From positions 1 to 34,558 of the IMG/VR virus record IMGVR_UViG_3300043466_000558: 34,558 bases of DNA; one strand, given 5' to 3'. Position 1 is the first letter of the stretch. Each line of letters starts with the position of its first letter. The notes below the pieces were generated by a model that worked only from the letters and a program-made list of their open reading frames with translations, made no database searches and was not told the origin of the DNA. The stretch comes from a virus. A program made the translations under genes and the position numbers. This document shows, one piece after another, positions 18,320 to 25,792 of the stretch.

Positions 18320-18633
18320 GATGTGTAGCTATCTTCTTTGGCGTTGCTGGTCAGCTTTTCAAAAATCTCTTCTTTGGCGTGAGAGACATTGCCAAGGATT
18401 TGCTGAACTTGGGACGTTCCCATCTTCCAATCATAGACCATCCGACCAGTTACTAGGAACACAACGATTGCCCCAGTCACATACAGGGTATTAGTAGTAA
18501 TGGTAACAAACCCAGCAAGCGCAATCTCTGGTAGTGTGTATAGATGGGCAACAGCCCACCTCCACGACGCTTGGATAAGCGCAATACCTATCAGGGAAAT
18601 GATCAACCGCTGGGATACAAGTTTGGGAATCAT
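18316..18633 (-). CDS. membrane protein in lysis cassette, holin candidate (105 aa)
   Basis: The ATG at 18633 overlaps the spanin stop as ATGA and has GGAAG eight bases upstream, one of the few SD-like sequences here; five upstream codons are therefore excluded. Two hydrophobic segments are clear, about residues 10-32 (LIISLIGIALIQASWRWAVA) and 38-65 (IALAGFVTITTNTLYVTGAI and beyond). They are followed by a charged cytoplasmic-type tail with a helix (VQQILGNVSHAKEEIFEKL). Size, topology and position directly before the endolysin suit a holin or antiholin. The smaller 2-TM protein upstream is the rival candidate. Confidence 0.68.
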   Translation of the reverse strand: MIPKLVSQRLIISLIGIALIQASWRWAVAHLYTLPEIALAGFVTITTNTLYVTGAIVVFLVTGRMVYDWKMGTSQVQQILGNVSHAKEEIFEKLTSNAKEDSYTS

Positions 18634-19016
18634 GGTCGAAACTTCCATGCGGTCTTAATACCTACATAAACCACTACACACAAAATGCCAGAAATTGTAA
18701 TAATTCGCCAAGTCCACAACTCTTTAAGGGCTTTTATTTGCTTCTCATGCCAATAAGCGGCATCGTTTTGCGCCTTGGCAAGATCCTTTGATTGTTGGTC
18801 AACTTGCGCTTGGTATGTATTTACTGCGGAGATTACGTCTTTAATCGCCGCATTTCCTGCGGAGTTTGTAATATGCGGCTTGAGCCTTTCAATGCTCGTC
18901 TTTACTCCAACTACTGATGGCGCAGTATATTGCTCCTTTTCTTTGGAAGCACACCCTAAAGTCGTAAGGCTAAATGCTAAAGTCGTAAGGGTGAACGCTA
19001 AAGTCGTATGCTTCAT
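18630..19016 (-). CDS. unimolecular-type spanin: lipoprotein with C-terminal TM (128 aa)
   Basis: It would fuse the inner and outer membranes in the last step of Gram-negative lysis. The N-terminus is a lipoprotein signal (MKHTTLAFTLTTLAFSLTTL) with the lipobox TLGC, so Cys22 would be acylated. A periplasmic helical stretch follows (AVNTYQAQVDQQSKDLAKAQ). Near the C-terminus, about 103-123, is one transmembrane segment (IITISGILCVVVYVGIKTAW) ending in Lys/Arg. Outer-membrane lipid at one end plus an inner-membrane anchor at the other is the u-spanin layout (phage T1 gp11 type). Start and stop overlap both neighbours by ATGA. The signal peptide is encoded by a 21-bp tandem repeat. Confidence 0.72.
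   Translation of the reverse strand: MKHTTLAFTLTTLAFSLTTLGCASKEKEQYTAPSVVGVKTSIERLKPHITNSAGNAAIKDVISAVNTYQAQVDQQSKDLAKAQNDAAYWHEKQIKALKELWTWRIITISGILCVVVYVGIKTAWKFRP
18956..19008 (-). repeat. 21-bp tandem repeat encoding the spanin signal peptide
   Basis: Two adjacent 21-bp units, at 18956-18976 and 18977-18997, plus an 11-bp partial copy at 18998-19008. On the plus strand each begins CTAAAGTCGTA. In frame they encode repeated Thr-Thr-Leu-Ala-Phe-x-Leu heptapeptides that form the hydrophobic core of the lipoprotein signal. Confidence 0.85.
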
Positions 19017-19204
19017 TTCTTAAATGATTTCAACGCCCTGATTCCTGAAAAGATTGCTATGATTGCGCCGACAAAAGAAACAATCAATGTCATGTTTTGG
19101 AGCCACACATGGGTTGTGTTAAAGAATGAAATAATCAAAGTGAGCAAAGACACAATTGCGCTAGTTGATCCAACATCAGATACTTGTGGTGTGGGATTAG
19201 ACAT
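19013..19204 (-). CDS. small two-TM protein, holin candidate (63 aa)
   Basis: The product (MSNPTPQVSDVGSTSAIVSL start) has two predicted membrane helices at about 15-31 and 38-57 and a basic C-terminus (KSFKK), the classic minimal holin shape. It is the first gene of the lysis cassette and its stop overlaps the spanin start as ATGA; the upstream gene overlaps its start by 8 bases. Holins make the membrane lesion that releases endolysin. With two small membrane proteins in the cassette, a holin/antiholin pair is possible. Confidence 0.68.
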   Translation of the reverse strand: MSNPTPQVSDVGSTSAIVSLLTLIISFFNTTHVWLQNMTLIVSFVGAIIAIFSGIRALKSFKK

Positions 19205-19475
19205 TTGAGTTAATAGTTAAATTTACAGGCTCTTGGAATACCTCCGTGATCCAGTCTGGAAGCGGAGTGTCGGCAGGGTCGAGGAGTGCGCTCCACTCGT
19301 AGTAGAGAGGTTCACCGACGGGGGTGGGGACTCCATCGTTGTCCGTTGACCATGAGGCGTAGACGGGAGTGGGGATGATATTTACCCCCCAGACTGGACG
19401 GCATGGCGTCGGATTCATCCATAGCCAAGGTAGATCCGAAGCGTCCTGTAAAGTTGTAGCTCGAAAGGTTCTCAT
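19197..19475 (-). CDS. hypothetical protein (92 aa)
   Basis: Starts MRTFRATTLQDASDLPWLWM at ATG 19475, two bases after the LamG gene stop, and overlaps the holin candidate by 8 bases. It is rich in Pro and Trp (five Trp) with no membrane segment, which suggests a small beta-rich virion protein. The DNA is visibly more GC-rich than the lysis genes. It likely travels with the LamG gene as a unit. No family recognised. Confidence 0.6.
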   Translation of the reverse strand: MRTFRATTLQDASDLPWLWMNPTPCRPVWGVNIIPTPVYASWSTDNDGVPTPVGEPLYYEWSALLDPADTPLPDWITEVFQEPVNLTINSNV

Positions 19476-19477
19476 GG

Positions 19478-20950
19478 TTATGGGAGGCCGAGGCCGAGGC
19501 CGAGGGTGGACTTGTAAAGATTGTAGATTGCCGTATTGCTTACTGGGGCATAGAAAGCTGCCGCAAACGGAATAACTCCCTTATATGTGTATTGAGCGGA
19601 AAGTGCGCTTCCTATATTCAAAGAAGTTTGAGTTGTTCCACTCACAATCGTTTGAGTCGCTACCTGTGTGTTGTTTTGATTTACTGTCAATACAGAGCCA
19701 TTGGACAGCATTGAGTGGCAACCGAATCCAGTTGGTAATGGTGTGATTTGAAAGGAGTTAATAGTCGTGCCATCTGGTGAACTAATGGCGCGAAGGTTAC
19801 TAGCATTTGTCACTCCTAGTGACGCCCCTCTTCCACCAGACCCATATATATCTCTATTCCCGATTGCTGTTATCTGGATTTCTGATGAGCTTATCTGTGA
19901 CCAATCCGAACAGACAAAAATACCATTGTTTGTCAGGTTTGGATTGAGGTTAGTCCCAATAAACTGTGTTGCAGTTTTATTAAAATTTATCCCAGAACTA
20001 CCCCAAGCTGGGCCGTTAATTAGATTACCATCAAACGCCCCCAGCCCCCCAAGCGAAAATGCCGTAATGCCGCCCCCTGCATTCTGACTAGCCCTCAAAG
20101 GCCAACACACCATGCTATTCCACAAGCCGAGGCTCTTGATCCCTCTCACGAAGTCCGAGATCAGTCGGCGTGAGTCGGAGTAGCCGGTGATGATAGGGCC
20201 AATGTTCGGAGCGGTGACCAAAGGTGTTCCGTTGTTGGTGAGCGTGTTCGTGCCGTGAGAATCGGCGGTGACGCTGTTCTGGTTGAGTGCCCACCATGAG
20301 ACGAGGTTGTTGCGAAGTCCGGTGTCGAGCGAGGCGTAGGTGCGGCCTGCGCCGTTGTTCCAGAGTTGGCTGACTTCGGAGGCTGTGAGTGCCCTCTTCC
20401 AGAAGCCGACGGAGGAGATGCTCCCCGCCCAATTTTGGGAGTAACCAGGCGACACCCCAATTCCAAACTCTCCAGTCCCCGAAGTTGTAATAGACCCCGA
20501 TGCATTCCCCACGCTAGCCCCGTTCAGATAAATGGTTGCCGTGGTTCCGTTGTAGGTGAAGACGGCATGGTTCCATGTGTTTGCTGTAACGGGAGTAGCC
20601 GATTGCGCTACAATTACCCAACCGGAGGCATTGTTGGCCAAAAGCATTTGGATGGTTGCTCCGTTTACGCAAAGTCCATATTCAAGGAGACTGAACGCTG
20701 ATTTGCCTATTAAATACTTCGTTCCGCTCACGTTGCTGGCATTAAACCAAACCGAGAAGCTGAACGCTTGCCCGCCGATTTGAAGCGTCGAGTTGCTCGG
20801 AATGCTCAAAAACTGATTCGTCCCATTGAAAGACGCCGCATCGTCGTAGCTAGACGGCGTCTGGGTGCCGCTCGCAATGCCTGCCCTCAAGAAATATTGA
20901 TAGGCATCTGGATCTACTCCTTCTCCGAATATGATCGGATAACCACTCAT
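19478..20950 (-). CDS. LamG-domain virion protein (490 aa)
   Basis: Residues about 35-195 form a LamG/concanavalin-like lectin domain: SFNGTNQFLSIPSNSTLQIG, FSFSVWFNAS, WNHAVFTYNGTTATIYLNG and ISSVGFWKRALTASEVSQLW. These are the standard LamG strands. After a linker, a second beta-rich half (ITAFSLGGLGAFDGNLINGP and following) completes the protein. The C-terminus LGLGLGLP comes from a GAGGCC hexamer repeat. The middle of the gene (roughly 20110-20450) is markedly GC-rich compared with both ends, consistent with domain exchange. Carbohydrate binding on the virion surface is the likely job. It lies between head-decoration genes and the lysis cassette. Confidence 0.72.
   Translation of the reverse strand: MSGYPIIFGEGVDPDAYQYFLRAGIASGTQTPSSYDDAASFNGTNQFLSIPSNSTLQIGGQAFSFSVWFNASNVSGTKYLIGKSAFSLLEYGLCVNGATIQMLLANNASGWVIVAQSATPVTANTWNHAVFTYNGTTATIYLNGASVGNASGSITTSGTGEFGIGVSPGYSQNWAGSISSVGFWKRALTASEVSQLWNNGAGRTYASLDTGLRNNLVSWWALNQNSVTADSHGTNTLTNNGTPLVTAPNIGPIITGYSDSRRLISDFVRGIKSLGLWNSMVCWPLRASQNAGGGITAFSLGGLGAFDGNLINGPAWGSSGINFNKTATQFIGTNLNPNLTNNGIFVCSDWSQISSSEIQITAIGNRDIYGSGGRGASLGVTNASNLRAISSPDGTTINSFQITPLPTGFGCHSMLSNGSVLTVNQNNTQVATQTIVSGTTQTSLNIGSALSAQYTYKGVIPFAAAFYAPVSNTAIYNLYKSTLGLGLGLP
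19484..19505 (+). repeat. GAGGCC hexamer repeat
   Basis: Three full GAGGCC units plus GAGG at the 3' end of the LamG gene. Read on the minus strand they give alternating Leu-Gly just before the stop. Such a tract can change length by slippage. Confidence 0.8.
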
Positions 20951-20955
20951 TCTAA

Positions 20956-21657
20956 TTAAGGACGATAACCCTCAAGCGAAACTGTAAAGGTAGCCGCACT
21001 CACGGGAACATATGCCGCAGTTACCTCAAGCAACCCAAAGATAGATGTTCCAGTTGCAGGAGTTGCAATAATAGCACTTCCAACATCAGGAACCCCTCTT
21101 CCGCTAGATCCAGTAGTTCCAGAGTTAGACAGCGTAATGGAGAAATTGCCAAGGTATCCATCTATCCCAGATGTGGCAAGCACTCCAGCAGTATTAAATA
21201 CCCCGTTATCACCAACAGTTGGTACTGGAGTTGTTTCAAACAAGTGAAGCCTAAAGCTGGCGTTTGTCAAAAGCGCATTACTAGTGTTAATCCTAGCCCT
21301 TTCAATTCTTACGGAATCTCCAGCACTCCTAGTTACAGCAGTAAAAGTAAGCGGAACTACTGATCCTGCGGTTGTGTTATTTGCAACAAGATCACCGCTT
21401 GCATAGGTAGTGGTATCGGCTGGACGAGTAAAAGAGGCAACACGCTCAATAAGGGCATTATTTGAGGTTACTGCACCAATGTTGTTGGTGCCAGCATTAA
21501 GTCCAACAGTTCCGATGCTGTTTGTTCCTGCGGGAAGAGGCCCAATAAGTGGGCCTACTGTAGTTACTCCAGTAGTGATGGCATTATAAATCTGCCACCT
21601 TTGTTCGCTATCGGTGGTAATTACAAAATCTGGAAAATCGAGTGGAGTAACAGGCAT
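20956..21657 (-). CDS. phage structural protein (233 aa)
   Basis: Start MPVTPLDFPDFVITTDSEQR. An N-terminal helix-turn is followed by a Gly/Asn/Thr linker (about 30-65). The C-terminal domain contains ASFTRPADTTTYASGDLVAN, ARINTSNALLTNASFRLHLF and DGYLGNFSIT. This 'TRPADTxxYASGD...FRLHLFE' layout recurs in uncharacterised virion-associated phage proteins. Probably a head fibre or decoration protein because it follows capsid genes. A hairpin terminator separates it from the gene upstream, and the start lacks a Shine-Dalgarno. Confidence 0.6.
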   Translation of the reverse strand: MPVTPLDFPDFVITTDSEQRWQIYNAITTGVTTVGPLIGPLPAGTNSIGTVGLNAGTNNIGAVTSNNALIERVASFTRPADTTTYASGDLVANNTTAGSVVPLTFTAVTRSAGDSVRIERARINTSNALLTNASFRLHLFETTPVPTVGDNGVFNTAGVLATSGIDGYLGNFSITLSNSGTTGSSGRGVPDVGSAIIATPATGTSIFGLLEVTAAYVPVSAATFTVSLEGYRP

Positions 21658-21664
21658 AATATTT

Positions 21665-21703
21665 GGGTAAAAGTGGCGTGGAGGGATCGAACCTCCACAC
21701 CAC
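21665..21703 (-). terminator. intergenic terminator hairpin with T-arm-like loop
   Basis: On the minus strand GTGGTGTGGAGG (21703-21692) pairs with CCTCCACGCCAC (21684-21673), 12 pairs with one G:U, around the 7-base loop TTCGATC. Four T follow (21672-21669). It fills the gap after the 227-aa gene stop. Stem strength and T-tract fit an intrinsic terminator, possibly partial. Stem end plus loop also mimic a tRNA T-arm. Confidence 0.7.
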
Positions 21704-21715
21704 CTTTGAGTTTAA

Positions 21716-22399
21716 TTACTGAAGGAAACCGACAACGTACACATCGCCGACGATTGCGCCAATGCGACCAGCGGTATCAGCCGTGGAAGCCTCGGTAACA
21801 ATCGAAGGATTGTAGTACGAGAAGGTAGTAGCGGTCGTCGAAATAACGGTCACAAAACCATTATAAGCGGCATTACCGACAGACTGAACCTTGACGCTAG
21901 CACCAGCAACAAGCCAAGCAGGAACACTCGCCACAGTCAGGGTCGAGATGTTGTTTGCCGTAGCACGGAAGGTAGTAGCAAGCGCAGGAACAGCGGCTTG
22001 CGTCACATTCACACGGACGCTTTGCGTTGCGGCGGCTCCATTGCTAGGAATGCTGGTGGAGACTGGAACTTGTCCAAGAACGTAGCCATTGGTAGCAGGG
22101 GTGAAAACCGTTTGTGACAGGTTTCCAGTTGCGTTAGGGCTAGTCGAAACAGGGGTTGCAGGGAGAGTGGCGGTGGAGATGTTTTCTCCAGTCGTGCCAT
22201 TGTCAATTGCAACAATTGCTGTGGTTCCATTGGTTCCAAGAGCGTTTTGATAAACGACAAACGAAGCAGTCGGGATAAAGGTTGACTGATCTCGTTCAAT
22301 TTGCCCAAGGGTGTAAGTACCAGTTCTGGAAAAGTCAACGGACAGAGGGCCGAAGCGAACCAGAGTTAGGTTGTTAGGAGTAGGGTTAGGGACGGACAT
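21716..22399 (-). CDS. virion protein, likely decoration or head-associated (227 aa)
   Basis: Begins MSVPNPTPNNLTLVRFGPLS. It is Thr/Ala/Val-rich and strongly beta-structured, with no cysteine and few charges. The C-terminal stretch (SVPAWLVAGASVKVQSVGNA, then YNGFVTVIS and TTFSYYN) has the 'GxxVxVxxVxNxxYNGxxxV' pattern seen in short immunoglobulin- or tail-like modules of virion proteins. Higher GC and smoother codon use than most of the window resemble the capsid gene, suggesting strong expression. It is the second gene after capsid and is followed by the terminator hairpin. Confidence 0.62.
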   Translation of the reverse strand: MSVPNPTPNNLTLVRFGPLSVDFSRTGTYTLGQIERDQSTFIPTASFVVYQNALGTNGTTAIVAIDNGTTGENISTATLPATPVSTSPNATGNLSQTVFTPATNGYVLGQVPVSTSIPSNGAAATQSVRVNVTQAAVPALATTFRATANNISTLTVASVPAWLVAGASVKVQSVGNAAYNGFVTVISTTATTFSYYNPSIVTEASTADTAGRIGAIVGDVYVVGFLQ

Positions 22400-22417
22400 A
22401 ATAGGTTTTGTTAGTTT

Positions 22418-22741
22418 TTAGTAGTAGCCGGGGGTGTTATAAACCACATTGTTGAGTAGATACATAACGTGAGCAGTTCCAGAAACGGAAGCAACCTCAA
22501 TTGTACGAGACAATGGGCCGCTACCAGAAAGGCTCAATGCGCCAGTAAGTGAATCGCCGTTGATTGTAATACTAACACCATTATTAGCACTAATAGACCA
22601 AGACAACGCACTCGTAGGAATTGTTACCGTTGTTCCAACAGTAACCGATTGAAAATACGGAGTCAGGGGTTGCCCCTGCCCCACATAAAGTAGGGCAGGA
22701 GCGTTCAAGACATCCGACGGAGCATAATTAGATGGGTTCAT
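22418..22741 (-). CDS. small head-associated protein (107 aa)
   Basis: Starts MNPSNYAPSDVLNAPALLYV 19 nt after the capsid stop. Predicted all-beta (VTVGTTVTIPTSALSWSISA; GVSITINGDSLTGALSL; HVMYLLNNVVYN), Ser/Thr/Val-rich and nearly uncharged. Size and place directly behind the major capsid gene fit a capsid decoration protein or head fibre subunit. No specific family recognised. Confidence 0.6.
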   Translation of the reverse strand: MNPSNYAPSDVLNAPALLYVGQGQPLTPYFQSVTVGTTVTIPTSALSWSISANNGVSITINGDSLTGALSLSGSGPLSRTIEVASVSGTAHVMYLLNNVVYNTPGYY

Positions 22742-22760
22742 CGGATTATTGTTTTATCGG

Positions 22761-24170
22761 TTAGATAGGCTGGCTAACAACGCTAGAACAGACGTAGCAA
22801 TCAGGGGTGTATTGCGGCGTGTAGTTCGTGGACAGAGGGCAAGGCGCAGGGATGATCAGACGACTGGTGTTGAGCCTGTGAAGGATCGAATGCATCAGGG
22901 TCGGATCTTGGAACTGCATACCCATACGGAACTGGTTCCAGAAGAAACCTTGGTCACGCTTGATGTTGCACTCCCAATCGGGGTTCTTCCATTGCCAATC
23001 ACCAGCATAGTTCTGGGTCATGCCTTGAGCCTCACCAATTCCGCTTTGGGAAGGGCTGATCCACTTGATCATAGCCTTGTTGACCCAAGGGTTGGTGATA
23101 CCGAAGTCGGCATTGTTGTATTCGGGGTTCTGCACATACTTGCAACCAAGCTCGGTGGTAACAGGCACATAAGGCAGAACACGAACCAGACGAGGCCAAG
23201 TGTCAGGATTGTTGGCGTTGAAGGCTGGAAGGGCCGCATTATAAGCCCAATCAACTTTCAGACGGACGCCGTTGATGTCGTTGCAGAAAGCGTAGTTTCC
23301 GATAACACGATCAATACCAAGGGAGTATTGAAGTTGCTTGTCATCGAAATCGCTAACGCTCTCCCACCATCCACCAGACTGCTTGGCATACTGCCAAAGC
23401 TGACGGAGAACACGGCTATCGGGAACGATAACCTCAAGGAGAGGACGTCCAGCGGCTTCGCTTACGTCGAGACGATAGGCATCATCTTCACGCTGAAGGT
23501 TGATGAGGATGTCATCAAGCGTATCAAGCGAGAGAAGACCAATGTTTCCAAGCTGGGAAGCAGGGAGTTTAACATAGACATAGCCCATGTTGAAGCTACC
23601 CTCGTTCGTTCCCTCAAAGGGTTGAACGATGAACATCTGATCGTCTTGAGCTTGGCAAGAGAGAAGGCTCTGACCATCGCTGATGGGACACCACTTGTGA
23701 CCAGCGCCTCCGATCCATTGTGAGCGAGAAAACTCTTCATGGACGTTCTTGGTGATGTTGACATTGGTAGCCATGATGTGATCCATCTCTTCCTGCGGGA
23801 ACAGACGATACATGAAATCGGTAAGCTGATACCAATCGGTACGCATTGCCTTGGTGAAAAGGCTGAACGAGTAGCTTTCCGTACCGGGATGGGCGATGGT
23901 CTCAAACTGAATATCATCAGCGTTTTGGACGCAACGACCGCTCTGGACTTCCTGCCAAGGTTGATCGGGGTTGTACCATCCACGACCAAAGCGGAATGCC
24001 TTTTGGGTCGGGAGGGTGTTCAGAGGCCAAGTCTCGGTTTCAAGACGACCATAGTAGATGGAGTTAATCGCCATCTTCTTGATGAAGAAGGGATTGTAGT
24101 ATGTCCTAGCCTCACGAAAGAGCGTATCAACGTCTTGGCATGAGGAGAACGTAATGCCATTCTGTGCCAT
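22761..24170 (-). CDS. major capsid protein (469 aa)
   Basis: The call rests on gene order and sequence character: it follows portal and a coiled-coil scaffold and precedes decoration-like genes. Start MAQNGITFSSCQDVDTLFRE. Composition is that of a single large folded protein without low-complexity segments, and it holds about 17 tryptophans. Codon use and GC are higher than in neighbours, as expected for the most abundant virion protein. A 276-nt untranslated leader with its own candidate promoter precedes it. An HK97-type fold is expected for the phage class but cannot be shown from motifs. Confidence 0.75.
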   Translation of the reverse strand: MAQNGITFSSCQDVDTLFREARTYYNPFFIKKMAINSIYYGRLETETWPLNTLPTQKAFRFGRGWYNPDQPWQEVQSGRCVQNADDIQFETIAHPGTESYSFSLFTKAMRTDWYQLTDFMYRLFPQEEMDHIMATNVNITKNVHEEFSRSQWIGGAGHKWCPISDGQSLLSCQAQDDQMFIVQPFEGTNEGSFNMGYVYVKLPASQLGNIGLLSLDTLDDILINLQREDDAYRLDVSEAAGRPLLEVIVPDSRVLRQLWQYAKQSGGWWESVSDFDDKQLQYSLGIDRVIGNYAFCNDINGVRLKVDWAYNAALPAFNANNPDTWPRLVRVLPYVPVTTELGCKYVQNPEYNNADFGITNPWVNKAMIKWISPSQSGIGEAQGMTQNYAGDWQWKNPDWECNIKRDQGFFWNQFRMGMQFQDPTLMHSILHRLNTSRLIIPAPCPLSTNYTPQYTPDCYVCSSVVSQPI

Positions 24171-24399
24171 ATAATTAAGTGTTTTGGGTTTTGTTTATGT
24201 CCCAAAAAGGATCGCTCCCTTTTAGAACACGGTTATGTGTTTAGGGTTTGCGATCTGGCAACCATCGCTGATGGTTTTGATCACCCCACTATTCTCCAGC
24301 TTGACGATCCGCTTATTATTTAATGTCGGTCGCTATCCGACTCATCGCTTCCACCAAGAACAGTCGGCTAATCAAAACCAACTAATCCAGAGTTATACT

Positions 24400-24438
24400 G
24401 TCAACGGACTATTAATGTGTTTTTAATAATCCGTCAAC
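24400..24438 (-). repeat. 15-bp inverted repeat, RNA-paired through G:U
   Basis: Arms 24400-24414 and 24424-24438 with a 9-base loop. In the minus-strand RNA all 15 positions pair, three of them as G:U; in the plus-strand RNA those three become A:C mismatches. It lies 9 nt past the scaffold stop, with no T-run behind it, so it is not a typical terminator. Confidence 0.7.
24402..24437 (-). promoter_or_regulatory. candidate sigma70-type promoter for capsid
   Basis: On the minus strand, -35 TTGACG (24437-24432) and -10 TAATAG (24414-24409) are separated by exactly 17 bases. Transcription would start near 24402 and give a leader of about 230 nt before the capsid ATG. Both boxes lie within the arms of an inverted repeat, so a regulator could occlude them. 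Confidence 0.45.
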
Positions 24439-24446
24439 AGAAAATT

Positions 24447-25772
24447 TTATTTATTTCTAAATTTAGCAAACAATGCCGCTGGTGTTCTTTCTTCAGCTTC
24501 ATTTGCTTTGCCAGCAGAAGAAGAACCAATGGTTCCATCTCCTGTAGAAGAACCACGCATTTTGCGAATGGTTTCGTTTAATTCAGAAACTTGTTTTTCA
24601 AGCGCAAAGGTATAAGCCTTTTGCTTTTTAAATTTTGCACCCTGTTGGAGAACACGGGTAATTTGTTCTGGAGCATAATTGCTATTCTCACGCAATGCCG
24701 CTTCAGCAATCATCTCATCTTCCGATGTATCATCATCAATTTGTTGCGATGCAATAATCTTGGCAATCTCTTCTGGATATTTAATTGCCTCATCAAGCAT
24801 TTGTTTGGCTTGCGAAAAAGCATCCTGCCAACGCTTTCCTACTTGCGACCTTGTAGCATGGGCCTTGCGAGTGTTTTCCTCATCAATCCTAGCCTTGGTA
24901 TTCTGCCAATCATTAAGGGCATTATTCCTAGCCTCAATTTTTGCCATAACATCATAAGCCGTGTTTTGGAACTTGGCTTGCTCCATTGGAGAAAGATTCT
25001 CGTAAATGGCATTTAGGGTTGTTTTTGAAATCTCACGTTGTCTTGATTTTTCGCTTGGGTCTTCACTACGAAGGGAAACCTCATAAGCGGCAATAGCTTT
25101 CTCAAATTCAGTAACGGAAAACTGATCATCACCAACAATCATTTTAACCTGATTGTATCCATTAAGAATCGGCGCATCATAATCCCTTTTGAAGTTTGGA
25201 TCAGCAGGAAGATTCAGCAAAGCATTGGCTTGACGAAGATTTTCAAGATCCGACATAAGGGCAGTTTCCCTTTCTTGCCTTTCTCTTACTGCCTCTTCAA
25301 GTTCCTTGCGTAGCTTCTCCATTTCCTTTTTTGTTCCTCCATCGTCAATTTTGGAACGAAGATCCTCAATTTCTTTTTCGTAATCTGGAATCTTTTCTAC
25401 ACGGGCCTTTAGTTCAGCCGCTTCTTTTGAGAGTTGCTCATTGGTTTGCTTGAGGGATTTGATATAACCACCCTTTTTCTCGTCTTCTACAGAAGAGGCT
25501 TTGATTTCTGGTTCTGGTCTATTCTCTTCAGCATCACGCTTGGTTTGCTTTTCTTCATCAATCTTTTCCTGATATTGTGTGGAGTCTTGATTTAGTTTTT
25601 CAGCAAACTTCTTAAAAAGGTCTGAAGGGTTTCCTTTTGGTGCATCCTTAATGTCACCTTTAAAAAAGCTATCTGCCTGTTTAATTGCGGCATCTCTTGC
25701 GGCTTTGTCAGCTACGGAAGCTGAAGTAAGATCGTTAGTTTGCGTGGTTTCTGCAACGGCGGTTTCAGACAT
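24447..25772 (-). CDS. capsid scaffolding protein (441 aa)
   Basis: Start MSETAVAETTQTNDLTSASV. Highly charged and helical with a long coiled coil at about 100-185 (KQTNEQLSKEAAELKARVEK, then EKLRKELEEAVRERQERE). A second helical region spans 245-320. A Ser/Gly-rich linker and a basic C-terminal hook end the protein (ERTPAALFAKFRNK). Acidic helical proteins with a positive C-terminal tail, encoded between portal and capsid, are the standard phage scaffold. No protease domain is seen. Stop precedes the structured capsid leader. Confidence 0.78.
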   Translation of the reverse strand: MSETAVAETTQTNDLTSASVADKAARDAAIKQADSFFKGDIKDAPKGNPSDLFKKFAEKLNQDSTQYQEKIDEEKQTKRDAEENRPEPEIKASSVEDEKKGGYIKSLKQTNEQLSKEAAELKARVEKIPDYEKEIEDLRSKIDDGGTKKEMEKLRKELEEAVRERQERETALMSDLENLRQANALLNLPADPNFKRDYDAPILNGYNQVKMIVGDDQFSVTEFEKAIAAYEVSLRSEDPSEKSRQREISKTTLNAIYENLSPMEQAKFQNTAYDVMAKIEARNNALNDWQNTKARIDEENTRKAHATRSQVGKRWQDAFSQAKQMLDEAIKYPEEIAKIIASQQIDDDTSEDEMIAEAALRENSNYAPEQITRVLQQGAKFKKQKAYTFALEKQVSELNETIRKMRGSSTGDGTIGSSSAGKANEAEERTPAALFAKFRNK

Positions 25773-25792
25773 ATTTGTGTGGTTGTTTGTGG

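Larger units (their letters stand above)
24171..24446 (-). ncRNA. structured leader between scaffold and capsid genes
   Basis: This 276-nt stretch has no credible ORF on either strand. It carries a promoter inside an inverted repeat (24400-24438) and a small hairpin with GTCGG/CCGAC arms (24325-24341). A 7-bp hairpin AACCATC/GATGGTT with a 3-base loop lies at 24260-24276, and an AAAAGG/CCTTTT hairpin at 24205-24223. The motif AGCGAT/AGCGAC recurs on the minus strand. It most likely acts as the 5' leader of the capsid mRNA (stability, processing or translational control). A free small RNA cannot be excluded. Confidence 0.4.

Noticed and set aside
22749-23723. 324-codon plus-strand open frame
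   Set aside because: It is antisense to the capsid gene and arises from that gene's GC-biased codon use; composition is Val/Thr/Arg-rich without a fold-like pattern.
24235-24426. 63-codon plus-strand frame in the capsid leader
   Set aside because: No start context or protein-like pattern; the stretch is better explained as structured leader RNA.
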